Shown: positions 30,882 through 42,400, numbered from the stretch's first letter. The stretch: 64,000 bases of DNA from Vibrio maritimus (GCA_000755425.1 BBMT01000005.1:62001-126000), one strand, 5' to 3'. The notes: generated by a model not told the origin, from the letters alone. Numbers and translations: made by a program.

Positions 30882-32474
30882 TTAGTGTCCAGATGAGATA
30901 GCGCTCTCAACAACTGCACCTGTGTGCTCAACAATCCAACCCGCTTCATAGAACCATGCAGTCATCGGCTCAACCAAGTAGATGATGCCAAGTAGACCCA
31001 CAATTGACAGTACGATGGTGTATGGCAGTGCCATGATAACCATGCGACCGTAAGAAAGGCGGATAAGCGGCGCCAATGCTGAAGTCAGCAGGAATAGGAA
31101 TGCTGCTTGACCGTTTGGCGTTGCAACAGATGGTAGGTTGGTACCTGTGTTGATAGCGACACCTAGTAGGTCGAATTGGTCACGAGTGATAATGCCGTCG
31201 ACAAGCGCGGTTTTCACTTCGTTGATGTATACAGTACCTACGAAAACGTTATCTGACACCATTGATAGCAGGCCATTTGCAATGTAGAACAGTGCAAGCT
31301 GAGTACCTTTGTCTTCGATGTGCAGAACTGCATCGATGATTGGCTTGAATAGACCTTGGTCAACAATCACAGCCACGATAGAGAAAAATACAGCAAGTAG
31401 AGCAGTAAACGGCAGCGCTTCTTCAAAGGCTTTACCCATCGAGTGCTCTTCGATAACACCTGTAAACGCCGTTGCTAGAACGATAACCGATAGACCAATT
31501 AGGCCGACCGCAGCTAGGTGCATTGCAAGAGCGACAATTAGCCACACCGCAATCGCGCCTTGGATCCAAAGCTTTGCGATATCTTGCTTAGTACGTGATT
31601 TACGTTCTTCACGGTCGAACTCAACTAGGATGTTTCGTACGTTCTCTGGTAGCTTAGCGCCATAGCCACATACACCAATCTTCTCGACCAAGAAACAGGT
31701 AGCAAGGCCACAGATTAGAACAGGACCAGTTACTGGTAGCATGCGAATTATGAACTCACCAAACTCCCAACCTGCTTGACCCGCGATAATGAGGTTTTGA
31801 GGTTCACCAACCATGGTCATTACACCACCAAGCGCTGTGCCGACACCTGCGTGCATAAGCAGCGAACGTAAGAATGCGCGGTAATCCTCTAGGTCATCAC
31901 GAGTCAGGTCTGTAATTTCTCCATCTTGAGTATGGTCGTGTGAAGAACCAGAGTTCTTTCCGGATGCTACTTTGTGATAGATGGAGTAGAAACCAACCGA
32001 CACGCTGATAACGACGGCAATAACCGTCAAGGCGTCAAGGAATGCAGAAAGGAAAGCCGCTGCAAAGCAGAAAGCCAAAGACAAGATGGCCTTTGAACGA
32101 ATGCCAAGTAGTATCTTAGTAAAGATGAACAGCAGGAGCTGTTTCATAAAGTAGATACCAGCAACCATGAAGACCAGAAGCAATAAAACTTCTATGTTGT
32201 TGATCAGTTCATGCATAACCATGTCGGAACTTGTCATGCCAATTGCTACAGCTTCAATGGCGAGTAAACCACCAGGTTGTAGCGGATAGCACTTAAGTGC
32301 CATAGCAAGAGTGAAAATGAATTCCACAACAAGTAGCCAACCTGCAACGAACGGGTCAACAAGGAAGAAAACAATAGGGTTGATGATTAGGAAAGCGATG
32401 ATCGCTAATTTATACCAATCAGGTGCTTTACCAAGGAAGTTCTTGATAAATGCATTTCCAAGAGACATCGGCAT
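30882..32474 (-). CDS. nhaB: Na+/H+ antiporter NhaB
   Basis: 530-residue sodium/proton antiporter with about 12 hydrophobic segments, an N-terminus matching NhaB ([20 protein letters not shown]) and the acidic TM segment [21 protein letters not shown]. It exports Na+ at the expense of the proton gradient. A charged, histidine-containing loop ([13 protein letters not shown], about residue 185) lies between TM segments. Divergent from fadR, upstream of dsbB; this order is shared with E. coli. Intact. Confidence 0.94.
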   Translation of the reverse strand: MPMSLGNAFIKNFLGKAPDWYKLAIIAFLIINPIVFFLVDPFVAGWLLVVEFIFTLAMALKCYPLQPGGLLAIEAVAIGMTSSDMVMHELINNIEVLLLLVFMVAGIYFMKQLLLFIFTKILLGIRSKAILSLAFCFAAAFLSAFLDALTVIAVVISVSVGFYSIYHKVASGKNSGSSHDHTQDGEITDLTRDDLEDYRAFLRSLLMHAGVGTALGGVMTMVGEPQNLIIAGQAGWEFGEFIIRMLPVTGPVLICGLATCFLVEKIGVCGYGAKLPENVRNILVEFDREERKSRTKQDIAKLWIQGAIAVWLIVALAMHLAAVGLIGLSVIVLATAFTGVIEEHSMGKAFEEALPFTALLAVFFSIVAVIVDQGLFKPIIDAVLHIEDKGTQLALFYIANGLLSMVSDNVFVGTVYINEVKTALVDGIITRDQFDLLGVAINTGTNLPSVATPNGQAAFLFLLTSALAPLIRLSYGRMVIMALPYTIVLSIVGLLGIIYLVEPMTAWFYEAGWIVEHTGAVVESAISSGH

Positions 32475-33165
32475 AGTAATACTCTTATGTTGTTATTAAT
32501 CGACAGTAGCAAAGGGTACGAAGAGTATTTGAGTGGGCTTCCAAATAAATCGGCAGAATTAAAAAACTTAGAAAACGAACAAAAATCACACACTGCACAA
32601 ACGGAGTGGGGGAGAATGTTCACTTGCCAAGTCCCTCAGCTGCTAAGCACTCCTTGCTTCGCCCGCAAAGATACTCCTCGGTAAGATTTAGTCAACAAAA
32701 AACACCGTTCTCAAAAAAGGAAAAAGGTACTTTTTGCCAAAAACGCGATCTATACGAAATAAGCTAAGCATAGCCGCAGTCAATGGTTGATTTTTTACTT
32801 TGTTGACAGTGTTCTGGATGAAACACCGCGCACGATGATATGCCAATCACAACCTTCAAAAAAGCATGTTTTTTAGGCTTATTCTGACTAAAAGCTCGGA
32901 AATATCTTATTAATTACCCTCATGAATAATGAGGTCTAACATCATACAATTCAGTGGGTTGTAATATTAATGAAAAGTAAATACTCGTGTAATATTCATG
33001 CTTCATACCCATAAATGGCTATAGCTGCTTAAATGTCAAAATAGAGTTATTACTCCATTTTGTTATTGTTACATAGATAAGTAGTGTAGGTTTACCAAAA
33101 TCTGGAAGTAGTGGTATGATGAGTTTCATGTAACGATAAATACAATAGATTGGAAACACCCCATA
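32475..33165. other. long divergent intergenic region nhaB / fadR
   Basis: 691 bp, strongly A/T-rich, no convincing gene on either strand; short ORFs here have no ribosome site or protein-like composition. It contains the candidate FadR operator at 33109-33125. The length would allow a small RNA, but I see no diagnostic structure. Confidence 0.5.
33109..33125 (+). promoter_or_regulatory. candidate FadR operator upstream of fadR
   Basis: The 14-mer TGGTATGATGAGTT (33112-33125) is, as I recall it, identical to the right part of the E. coli fadD FadR operator (AGCTGGTATGATGAGTT). It lies 41 bp before the fadR ATG, suggesting autoregulation. Seen directly as sequence; function is inferred. Confidence 0.6.
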
Positions 33166-34004
33166 ATGGTAATTAAGGCGAAGAGCCAGCAGGGTTCGCT
33201 GAAAAGTATATTATTGAGAGTATCTGGAACGGCCGTTTTCCACCAGGCTCAATTCTCCCAGCTGAGCGAGAGCTGTCAGAACTAATTGGGGTCACACGAA
33301 CTACGCTGCGCGAAGTATTACAGCGACTAGCCCGTGATGGCTGGCTAACAATCCAGCATGGTAAGCCAACCAAAGTAAACCAATTTATGGAGACCTCGGG
33401 TCTACATATTCTTGATACGCTGATGACGCTTGATGCGGATAACGCGACATCGATCGTTGAAGACTTGCTTGCTGCACGAACCAACATCAGCCCGATTTTC
33501 ATGCGTTATGCATTCAAAGCGAACAAAGACAATGCTGAGCGTACCATTGAAGGCATTATTGAATCTTGCGAAAGCTTGTTGAATGCTGAGTCTTGGGATG
33601 CGTTCATTGAATCATCCCCGTATGCCGACAAACTCAAGGCACACGTTAAAGACGATGGTGATAAAGACGAAGCAGCGCGTCAAGCATCGCTTATCGCTCA
33701 AACCTTTAATTTCTATGACTACTCGTTGTTCCAACGTTTGGCGTTCCATTCAGGAAACCAAATCTATGGTTTGATCTTCAATGGTCTTAAGAAGCTGTAC
33801 GACCGTGTTGGTTCGTACTACTTCTCAAATCCAGAAGCACGTACCTTGGCGCTTAACTTCTATAAAGAGCTGCTGGAAGTATGTCGCACAGGTGATCGTG
33901 ACAGACTGCCTAACGCTATTCGTCAATACGGTATGGAAAGTGGCCAGATCTGGAATCAGATGAAGACCACGCTGCCGAGCAACTTTACAGAAGACGACAG
34001 CTAA
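33166..34004 (+). CDS. fadR: fatty acid metabolism regulator FadR (frameshift near N-terminus)
   Basis: GntR-family acyl-CoA-responsive regulator that represses fatty acid degradation and activates unsaturated fatty acid synthesis. Starts at ATG 33166 (MVIKAKS); one C is lost at about 33186 (AGCCCAGCAGG read as AGCCAGCAGG), then [20 protein letters not shown] and the HTH ([17 protein letters not shown]) follow in another frame. Corrected length is 279 residues, the Vibrio length; the about 40-residue insertion (around residues 138-177, segment [20 protein letters not shown]) is the part known in V. cholerae to add a second acyl-CoA site. Divergent from nhaB; terminator follows. Confidence 0.95.
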
Positions 34005-34024
34005 TAGACGTTGACAGCACATAG

Positions 34025-34051
34025 AAAAAAACCGCCGATTGGCGGTTTTTT
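34025..34051. terminator. terminator after fadR
   Basis: AAAAAACCGCC-gatt-GGCGGTTTTTT, strong intrinsic terminator; its 3' end overlaps the stop codon of the convergent gene at 34050, so it probably works in both directions. Confidence 0.9.
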
Positions 34052-34838
34052 ACGCCACTGCAATTTTCGGCAGTGGCGAGTAAATCGATTGTGCCACCGT
34101 CGTGACCGAACGGTCATAGCAGTGAAAAATAAGCTCTGATAACTGAGAAGTAATGCGGTATAGACGTTGCTTAAGCTCGTCAGTTGACCCATCTGCATCG
34201 ATATCGGCGATGCGCGCCAGTAGATCCTCATGCAAGTGCTGCTGCAAGCTCAAATCTTGGCTGATGTGCAGTGCACCGAGCTGGAGGCTTAATTGTTTGA
34301 TCAGGTTTCGTATTGCATTCTGGCTGTTTTTTGTTTCCAGCGTTTCAATGTGCAGCCGTAGCGTGGTTAGAGTGTCCATGTAGGGCACAATGGCCTGCCA
34401 GCTTTTGCGCTGAGTAGGCAGAAGGTGAGTTTGACCATCTGCTTTTGCCCAACTGGAAATGGTACTTTGAACCAAAATCAGCGCATCTCGAATCAGTTGA
34501 CTATGCACGAGCTGATTGTCACGCACCGTTTGTTGCGGCCAGTCTTGTAATTGCTGCGTGACACACGCTTTAATGTCGCTAAATCCATCTAGGCGATGTA
34601 GAGCACGGCTCTCTAGCAGCAGTTGAAGCTGGACTCGTGCACTACTTTGCTGCCTTTGGTTATTGTGTCCAAACAGTAAGCTGTAATGGGTCGCTTCGCG
34701 GTGCATTCGCAGTAAGGCGATTAGCTTTCTCAGATCCGCTAAACGTCGATAGTAGCATTCATGACTCACGCTACCTTCTGGCGATAAGCTGAACATGCGG
34801 CGAACCGCGCTGGATGTTTTTCCTAGAGTGTAAGTCAT
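34050..34838 (-). CDS. uncharacterised protein, soluble paralogue of the upstream gene
   Basis: 262 residues from ATG 34838 (AAGGAGG upstream); the open frame extends to 34892 without a ribosome site. No family recognised. It is predicted all-helical, with no signal peptide or membrane helix. It shares with the next upstream gene an R-x-HR-x-ATHY-x-L-x-F motif (HREATHYSLLF, about residues 46-56), a central NQLVHSQLIRDALILVQ helix and a C-terminal SELIFHCYDRSV...YSPLPKI block. The fold pattern is somewhat reminiscent of helical sensor domains such as NIT, but that is only an impression. Convergent with fadR. Confidence 0.75.
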   Translation of the reverse strand: MTYTLGKTSSAVRRMFSLSPEGSVSHECYYRRLADLRKLIALLRMHREATHYSLLFGHNNQRQQSSARVQLQLLLESRALHRLDGFSDIKACVTQQLQDWPQQTVRDNQLVHSQLIRDALILVQSTISSWAKADGQTHLLPTQRKSWQAIVPYMDTLTTLRLHIETLETKNSQNAIRNLIKQLSLQLGALHISQDLSLQQHLHEDLLARIADIDADGSTDELKQRLYRITSQLSELIFHCYDRSVTTVAQSIYSPLPKIAVA

Positions 34839-34953
34839 TGTCGCCTCCTTGCGAACGGGGTTAACCCAAGGTTGTAATCTTATAGTGCCCAATCGAAGTG
34901 GTGCCTTGGGTTATTATTAGTTTACTTATTGATTATGAAAGGTAAGTGACAAA

Positions 34954-35760
34954 TCAGACCGTCATGATGTTCGGAACTGGTTGATAGAGATCCTTCGCAA
35001 TTTCACTGACCAGTCCGTCGTAACTAGAGAAGATGAGCTCCGACAACTCGGCGGTGAGTTGGTACATGAATTCCTTGTCCAGTGGCGTATCCGGATTTTC
35101 AATTAGGGCTTCAATTTTACTGACCGTAGTGCTGTACATAGGTGACGGTACGCTTAGTGGGCCAACTAGACTAAGGTGATTCACTTTGCGGTGCATTTGC
35201 TTACAGTAATGAAGAATCCGTTGTCTACCGAGCTCAGAGTCTGTGCCATCAATGCAAATACGCAGCTGAGTCAAGCAGTCCAGTGAATCGATAACGCCTT
35301 GCCAGACATTGCGATATTCCTGCTCAAGCTCATCTCGCTCTGAATCCACCAACCAAGCAGTAAAAATTTCGTCAACTAAGAATAGGGTTTGTCGAATAAG
35401 TTTGCCGTGGACAATTTGGTTCTTACTGACAGTGTGCTTCTTCCATGAGCGAGAAAGCAGCTTGACGTTGCTGTGTAACACTCGATAGAGCGGTTTGTTA
35501 TCAAAGTGGGCGATGCTTATTAGTTTGAGACAGCACGTTTCCATTTCCAATTCGATTTTTTCCAGTTGCTTGACCTTCTTTTGATCAAACATTAATTGAT
35601 AGTGAGTCGCGGTGCGATGCTGGCGAATTAGGGTGATGAGATCACGCAGCTGCACGACCAATTGATATTTACGCTCTACCTTGGCCTCGGTAATTTTTGC
35701 GTAGCGATAAATGGCAGCCAAAATAGCTACAGATAAGACTAGAGATATCAATACAAACAT
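34954..35760 (-). CDS. uncharacterised membrane-anchored protein, paralogue of the downstream gene
   Basis: 268 residues from ATG 35760, which has a perfect GGAGG 5 nt upstream; the open frame runs further to 35931 without a start signal. One N-terminal TM helix (residues 2-18, FVLISLVLSVAILAAIY) is followed by a large helical cytoplasmic domain with HRTATHYQLMF (about residues 48-58), NQIVHGKLIRQTLFLVDEIF and the C-terminal SELIFSSYDGLV...YQPVPNI block. The same blocks appear in the same order in the following gene, 115 bp away, so the pair arose by tandem duplication with loss or gain of the anchor. Function unknown. Confidence 0.75.
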   Translation of the reverse strand: MFVLISLVLSVAILAAIYRYAKITEAKVERKYQLVVQLRDLITLIRQHRTATHYQLMFDQKKVKQLEKIELEMETCCLKLISIAHFDNKPLYRVLHSNVKLLSRSWKKHTVSKNQIVHGKLIRQTLFLVDEIFTAWLVDSERDELEQEYRNVWQGVIDSLDCLTQLRICIDGTDSELGRQRILHYCKQMHRKVNHLSLVGPLSVPSPMYSTTVSKIEALIENPDTPLDKEFMYQLTAELSELIFSSYDGLVSEIAKDLYQPVPNIMTV

Positions 35761-35916
35761 AACGACCTCCTTTACGTCGTCTAATGCCTTCAAGAGACAT
35801 AGAGCAAAGGGAGTGCCAATATCAAATATTGATATAAAACAGTGACTTAATACTTTTTGGGTAGGGGGAGGTGCTATGTTTTGGTGCACTTGCACAGTAT
35901 CTGTGAAACAAGTCAC

Positions 35917-35944
35917 AAAAAAAGCCAGCAAGAATGCTGGCTTT
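35917..35944 (-). terminator. terminator after metG
   Basis: AAAGCCAGCA-agaa-TGCTGGCTTT, 10-bp stem with a T tract on the minus strand, about 20 bp after the corrected metG stop. Confidence 0.85.
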
Positions 35945-35964
35945 AGTCTAGTAATTTTAACGTG

Positions 35965-38022
35965 TTACATCACACGCATGCCTGGCTGAGCGCTTCATGT
36001 GGCTCAAGGATCCATAGGTCGCTGCCACCAGGACCTGCGGCTAGGATCATACCTTCAGACATACCAAACTTCATCTTACGAGGCTTCAGGTTTGCTACCA
36101 TAACGGTCAGTTTACCTTCTAGCTCCTCAGGTTTGTACGCCGACTTAATACCAGAGAACACTTGGCGAGTTTCACCACCAATGTCTAGCTGGAATTTAAG
36201 TAGCTTGTTCGCTTTTGGCACTTCTTCACAAGAATGATGCGAGCAATACGCATGTCTACTTTGGCAAAGTCGTCAAACTCGATCTCATCAGCGATAGGAT
36301 CTTTATCAAGCTCAGTTTGGCTTGCTTTGTTCTTCTCTGCTTCCGCTTTTTCTTTCGCCGCGACTTCTGCTGCTGCATCTTCTTTAGAAGCTTCAATCAT
36401 CGCTTCTACTTTCTTAGGATCGATACGGTTAAACAGCGCCTTGAACTTAGTGATCTCATGACCAGTCAGTGGTGTGGCAATACCTTCCCAAGTGAGTGTT
36501 TCGTTTAGGAATGCTTCTGTACGAGCAGCCAAACCCGGCATAACCGGCTTAAGGTAAGTCATCAGAACGCGGAATAGGTTAATACCCACTGAACAGATGT
36601 CTTGAAGCTCTTGGTCTTTACCTTCTTCTTTAGCAACAACCAAGGTGCTTTTTCGTCAACGTACTGGTTCGCTTTGTCAGCCAGTGCCGTGATTTCACGG
36701 ATTGCACGACCAAACTCACGAGACTCGTATAGCTCTGCGATGCGGTCAGCCGCTGCAACAAATTCGTTGTAAAGCTCAGGCTCAGCAAAGTTGTCAGAAA
36801 GCTTGCCTTCGAAACGTTTGCTGATAAAGCCAGCGTTACGAGAAGCTAGGTTAACAATCTTGTTGACGACGTCAGCGTTCACACGTTGCGTGAAGTCTTC
36901 AAGGTTAAGGTCTAGATCGTCGATACGGCTGTTTAGCTTAGCAGCGTAGTAGTAACGCAGACACTCAGGGTCTAGGTGGTCAAGATACGTTGCAGCCTTG
37001 ATGAAAGTACCTTTCGACTTAGACATCTTCGCGCCGTTTACGGTCACATAGCCGTGAACGAATACGTTGTTTGGCTTACGGAAGCCGCTGCCTTCTAGCA
37101 TTGCTGGCCAGAATAGGCTGTGGAAGTAAACGATGTCTTTACCGATGAAGTGGTAAAGCTCGGTCGAGCTGTCTTTCTTCCAGTACTCGTCAAAGTCTAG
37201 ATCGTCGCGTTTGCCACATAGGTTTTTGAATGACGCCATGTAGCCAACAGGGGCATCTAGCCAAACGTAGAAGAATTTGTTCTTTTCGCCTGGGATTTCG
37301 AAACCGAAGTAAGGCGCATCACGAGAGATGTCCCATTGCTGTAGACCTGACTCGAACCATTCTTGCATCTTGTTCGCTGTTTCTGATTGAAGCGAGCCAG
37401 AGCGAGTCCACTCTTTCAGCATGCTTTCAAACTGAGGCAAGTCGAAGAAGAAGTGCTCAGAGTCTTTCATCACTGGTGTCGCGCCAGATACTGCTGATTT
37501 AGGGTTAATCAGTTCAGTTGGGCTGTAGGTCTCACCACAGTTATCACAGTTGTCGCCGTATTGATCTTCCGACTTACATTTTGGGCAAGTACCTTTTACG
37601 AAGCGATCCGGTAGGAACATCTCTTTTTCTGGGTCAAACAGCTGAGAAATAGTACGGCTAGAAATGAAGCCATTTTTCTTCAGCTCAAGATAGATGTGAG
37701 AAGCCAACTCGCGGTTCTCATCAGAGTGCGTGCTGTGGTAGTTATCAAAACTGATATCAAAGCCAGCGAAGTCTTTTTGGTGCTCTTCACTAACTGCTGC
37801 GATCATTTCTTCCGGCGTGATCCCCATCTGCTGAGCTTTCAGCATGATTGGTGTGCCGTGAGCATCATCAGCACAAATGAAGTTTACTACGTTGCCACGT
37901 AGACGTTGGTAGCGCACCCAAATATCCGCTTGGATATGCTCAAGCATATGACCTAAGTGGATAGAGCCGTTAGCGTACGGTAGTGCACAAGTGACCAACA
38001 GTTTTCTTGGATCGTTTGCCAT
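35965..38022 (-). CDS. metG: methionyl-tRNA synthetase MetG (three frameshifts)
   Basis: Class I aminoacyl-tRNA synthetase. Catalytic HIGH-like motif [13 protein letters not shown], zinc-knuckle cysteines ([19 protein letters not shown]), KMSKS loop ([11 protein letters not shown]), and a C-terminal EMAP/tRNA-binding domain (VDMRIARII...[21 protein letters not shown]). Single bases are missing at about 36641 (APWVVAKEEG region), about 36233 (after RIARII) and about 35993 ([13 protein letters not shown] tail). With these restored the stop is at 35965 and the length is 686 residues (E. coli 677). Divergent from apbC. Confidence 0.95.
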
Positions 38023-38195
38023 ACTTTGTTTCGCTTTCTTTATTCAAGTAAAAATATTGGCTAATACTACATGATGCATGGCATGACTCCAAGATATCCG
38101 ACACCAATCTCCCCAACTTTTTTAGGGTTCTGGTTCGGCTAAGTGAGTGCTAATCTTAGGAAGATTAGCAAAAGACTAACAATAATAAGGAATGC

Positions 38196-39274
38196 ATGAT
38201 GCGCACGTTCGAATCGAAACAAGATTTTTGCCAATGGCTAGGGGAATTCAGCCACTCAAACCTCAAATTGGGATGGAGTGAAGTCCCTGATGTAGTTAAG
38301 GTAGCAGCTTCGGGTGAGTTTCAAATTGCTCTGCCGTTTGCCAATTTATCGGCGCGAGAGGCGCTAGCTGGCTGGATCGAGAGCAAACAAGCTTCTGGCG
38401 AAGTAGCTAAGTTTCCTTTCTCAGTCTCTGTCAGTACCAAAGCACTTGAATCCACAGTCGCGACGGAAATCAAAGGCGTCAAAAACGTCATTGCGGTGAC
38501 CTCAGCCAAAGGCGGTGTGGGTAAATCGACGACGGCGGTCAATCTCGCGCTGGCGATCAGTCAGCTAGGAGCAAAAGTGGGTATTTTGGATGCCGATGTC
38601 TATGGACCTTCTATTCCTATTATGCTTGGTCAAATCGATGCGCACCCAGAAGTACGTGATGGCAAGTGGATGCAACCAGTGCGGCGCACGGTATTTACAC
38701 CCAATCTATCGGGTACCTGATGAGTACTGACGACGCGGCAATTTGGCGCGGCCCAATGGCGTCCAAAGCACTGGCTCAGCTACTTAATGAAACGGAATGG
38801 CCTGATCTGGATTACTTGGTTATCGACATGCCACCAGGCACAGGGGATATTCAATTGACCTTATCTCAGCAAATACCGGTAACGGGGGCACTTATCGTCA
38901 CTACGCCGCAAGATCTTGCTTTGGCGGACGCGATTAAAGGCGCGGCTATGTTCGAGAAGGTTTCGGTACCAGTAGTCGGAATTGTTGAGAACATGAGCTA
39001 TCACATCTGTAGCCAATGTGGTTCGAAAGAGCACATCTTTGGCGCGGGTGGTGCAGAGTGGATGGCGTCTAAATTTGGCTTGAATCTTCTTGGCCAGGTA
39101 CCACTTCATATCGATATTCGCGAGTCGATTGATAATGGCGCACCAACCGTGGTTTCACATCCAGAAAGTGAACATGCAATCATTTATCGAGAGCTTGCTG
39201 AGAGAGTCTGCTCGGATCTATTTTGGAGTGGCAAACCGAAACCAGACTCAATCTTGTTTAAGATGGTCGAATAA
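38196..39274 (+). CDS. apbC: Fe-S cluster carrier ATPase ApbC/Mrp (frameshifted)
   Basis: P-loop NTPase delivering Fe-S clusters. Deviant Walker [20 protein letters not shown] (about residues 100-118), switch motif [11 protein letters not shown], and the CxxC cluster-binding motif [14 protein letters not shown] near the C-terminal third. One G is missing at about 38680 (GTGGCGGCG read as GTGCGGCG), between GKWMQPV and [13 protein letters not shown]. Corrected length is 359 residues (E. coli 369). Divergent from metG, as in E. coli. Confidence 0.93.
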
Positions 39275-39463
39275 CTCAATATGAGTATGGTTGGTTATTA
39301 AGGAAACCGAGCGCTGGTGGGTAATCGATTGCATTTTTTCATTCTTCGATCTGAGACAAAATTGAACGTCAAATAAGTGAGATATCGACTAGTATCTATT
39401 GAATGATGTCCATATAATTACGCGGTTTTGTCCTCACCACCATATATGTACTAGGTGCAAAGA

Positions 39464-40105
39464 ATGTCTGATAATAATCAATGTGTCATCGTCGGTATCG
39501 CTGGCGCTTCTGCTTCTGGAAAAAGCCTCATCGCGAGCACTATCTATAATGAACTTCGCGAGAAGGTTGGCGATCATCAAATCGGTGTCATCACGGAAGA
39601 TTGTTACTACAACGATCAAAGTCACTTGAGCATGGAAGAGCGTGTTAAAACTAACTACGACCACCCAAATGCCCTTGACCACGATCTACTTTGTGATCAC
39701 CTAGAGCAGTTGATCAGTGGTGAAGCGGTTGAAGTACCAGAGTACAGCTACACTGAGCACACACGTACTGAAAACAGCACCACAATGACACCAAAGAAAG
39801 TGATCATTCTTGAAGGTATTCTACTGCTGACCGATCCTCGTCTACGTAAACTCATGCACGCGACTGTGTTCATGGATACGCCGCTTGATATCTGTCTACT
39901 GCGCCGCGTTAAGCGTGACGTTGAAGAGCGCGGTCGTACAATGGAATCTGTTTTGAAACAGTACCAATCGACAGTTCGCCCTATGTTTATGCAGTTTATT
40001 GAACCGTCAAAGCAACACGCGGACATTATTGTTCCACGTGGCGGTAAAAACCGTATTGCAATCGACGTGTTAAAAGCGCACATCGCCAAACTACTTCGTG
40101 CATAA
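39464..40105 (+). CDS. udk: uridine kinase Udk
   Basis: 213-residue uridine/cytidine kinase in pyrimidine salvage. Walker A GASASGKS near the N-terminus; [17 protein letters not shown] and [14 protein letters not shown] are family blocks. Start ATG 39464 ([14 protein letters not shown]); an upstream in-frame GTG at 39455 is less likely. Follows apbC by 189 bp, and a terminator follows. Intact. Confidence 0.95.
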   Translation: MSDNNQCVIVGIAGASASGKSLIASTIYNELREKVGDHQIGVITEDCYYNDQSHLSMEERVKTNYDHPNALDHDLLCDHLEQLISGEAVEVPEYSYTEHTRTENSTTMTPKKVIILEGILLLTDPRLRKLMHATVFMDTPLDICLLRRVKRDVEERGRTMESVLKQYQSTVRPMFMQFIEPSKQHADIIVPRGGKNRIAIDVLKAHIAKLLRA

Positions 40106-40210
40106 TCCTGACTCAGTTCGGATTGAAAACGCACAATGAACACGGTGAGAATGTCCTATAATAAATGGGTGCTCAAACGGCGTTTAAATTGCTTTATTTT
40201 TTAACTAATT

Positions 40211-40240
40211 AGTGGCACTTTATGTGCCACTTTTTGTTTT
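40211..40240 (+). terminator. terminator after udk
   Basis: AGTGGCAC-tttat-GTGCCACT stem followed by TTTTGTTTTT, 30 bp before the asmA start. Confidence 0.85.
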
Positions 40241-40270
40241 TAGGTTTTCAGCCTTGCAAGGAAGTTGCTA

Positions 40271-42384
40271 ATGAAAAAACTCCTCCTCATTCTCGCCATC
40301 CCGGTGCTGGTGATCGTGTTGGGTGTCGCCGCTCTGGTGATGTTCGTCAACCCTAATCAGTTCAAACCTATGCTCGCTGAGCAAGTGAAAAACCAAACCG
40401 GTCTTGAGCTTGAAATCAGCGGTGACATCAGCTGGCAGTTCTTTCCGTCGGTTGGCCTAGAGCTTGGCCAAACTAGCCTTAAAAACCCGCAAGGTTTTCA
40501 AAACCCAAATTTATTTAGTGTTAGCCAAGTCGGTGTGAGTGTGGCTGTGATGCCGCTACTCGACAAAACGTTGGAGATTGGCTCGATAACATTAGATGGT
40601 GCGCAGGTTTATCTTGAAACTCTTAAAGACGGCCGCTCAAACCTTGATGCCTTGACGGCAGCGCCGCAAGCAGAGACGACGGAAGAGCCGGCAGCAACCA
40701 GTGATGCGCCAGCTGAAACATCCACATCAGCTGCCGATGGATGGCAGATTTCCCTATCTGGTGTCACGGTGTCAAACGCGCTGCTTGAAATGTCCAACGC
40801 ACAAACAGGCACTTTCACGAAGCTTTATGATGTGGGCTTGAATGTGACCGAGTTTGCGGTTGACCAATGGACGACGGCGAACTTTGAGCTTAAAGGCCAA
40901 AACAACGAACAGCAGTTTACTGCAAAAGGTACTGCCGACTTTAAGTTGGCTCAGGGTTTTGCGGAGTATGCCCTTAAGAATATTGAGTTTGATGCGACCT
41001 ATACGGATGCGGTAAACCAGATTCAGCAAGCGCAGTTAAAACTGGCGACGTTTGAGTTTGATAAACCTAATGCCATCGAGTTCTCAATGAAGGGCAACGC
41101 TGCCGATCTCACCTTTGATGCTAAAGGCGGTACTACGTTTACTGTCGATAAAGCTATTTCACTGGTTGAACTGAGCGGTTTATCGCTGGACTCGACTTTG
41201 AATGGTGCTGCGTTACCACAGTCGCCAATGAAAATTACTATGGCTTCGGATCTCAGCTTCGATTTGAATAAAAGCTTCCTTGATTTTGTATTGCAGAAAC
41301 TGACCGTTAATAAGATTGAGCTGGATGGTAAAGCTACGGTGCAGTTAGCGGACATCCCTAAAGTACGCTTCTCACTGCACAGCCCAAATATCGATTTAGA
41401 TGAGTTTTTGGGCTTGAACCAAACGGCTGCGAGCGCTGACTCTAAAGCTGGTGAATCTGGAACAGGTGGCTCGGGTACGGGTAGCTCGGGGACGAGTGCG
41501 CCTGCACAAGAAGTTGAACCTGATTTAACAGCGCTTAGCGGTTTGGATGTTCAAGGTAAGATCACTATTGATAAATTCAAAGCGGGCAATGCTCATATGC
41601 AGCAAGTGAAAACAGACTTTGCTGTGAATCGCGGCGTGGCGACGCTGAACTCTTTCAGCTCTCAGCTTTACAGTGGTTCAATTACTGCAACTGGCAAGCT
41701 GGATGCGCGCAAGTCGCCAGCGTCATACAGCGCAGTGAAACGAATCAAAGGCGTTAAAGTGCAGCCATTGCTGGTTGATGTGGCAAACAACGATATGTTG
41801 GAAGGCACGGGTAATATTGATGTTAACGTCAAAGGTAAAGGTCTTACACCTACTGCGATGAAGAAGAACTTGTCGGGTACGGTGAAAATCAACTTTGCCG
41901 ATGGTGCAGTTAATGGCATCAACGTGGCGCAGCTTATTCGTGAAAACTACGCTCGCTTTAAAGGCCAGTCTTTGGATGGTGAAAAAGGCCCTAAAAAGAC
42001 TGACTTTAGTGCAATGAAAGCAACACTCAAGCTCGCTAATGGTGTGGTTTCGACCAATGATATGACGGCGGAATCACCGCTACTACGTGTGAAAGGTCAA
42101 GGCTCGGCTAATTACATTAATGAGACGGCTGACTTTGTCGTGAGCACTTCGGTTGTTGGTACCTTGAAGGGCAGGGCGGCCAGAGTATCGACGAGCTTAG
42201 AGATGTAACGATTCCGATTCGAATTACTGGCGCCTGGACGGATCCAAAATTTGCTTTGGTGTTTGATGATGTGCTCAAACAGAAAGCGAAAAAAGAAGTC
42301 GAGCGTGCCACTGAGCGACTCGGTATTAAGGATGAAAAGACCAAAAAAGCAGTAGATAGCCTACTGAAAGGTCTCTTTAACTAA
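40271..42384 (+). CDS. asmA: AsmA family protein (frameshift near C-terminus)
   Basis: Inner-membrane-anchored periplasmic AsmA-like protein: TM helix at residues 3-25, conserved start region VNPNQFKPMLAEQVKNQTGLELEISGDISWQFFPSVGL in the family pattern, a low-complexity linker (AETTEEPAATSDAPAETS, about residues 135-155), a Gly/Ser linker (GESGTGGSGTGSSGTS) and the C-terminal AsmA domain. Family members influence outer-membrane lipid assembly. One G is missing at about 42170 (AAGGGGCAG read as AAGGGCAG), after which GQGGQSIDELRDVTIPIRITG continues to 42384. Corrected length is 704 residues. ATG 40271 follows an AAGGAAG ribosome site. Confidence 0.88.
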
Positions 42385-42400
42385 TCTGTCTTTTTAAACA

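Noticed and set aside
32487..32684. Short ORF upstream of nhaB
   Set aside because: Starts without a ribosome site in A/T-rich intergenic DNA and resembles nothing I know; it overlaps an antisense ORF of equal quality.
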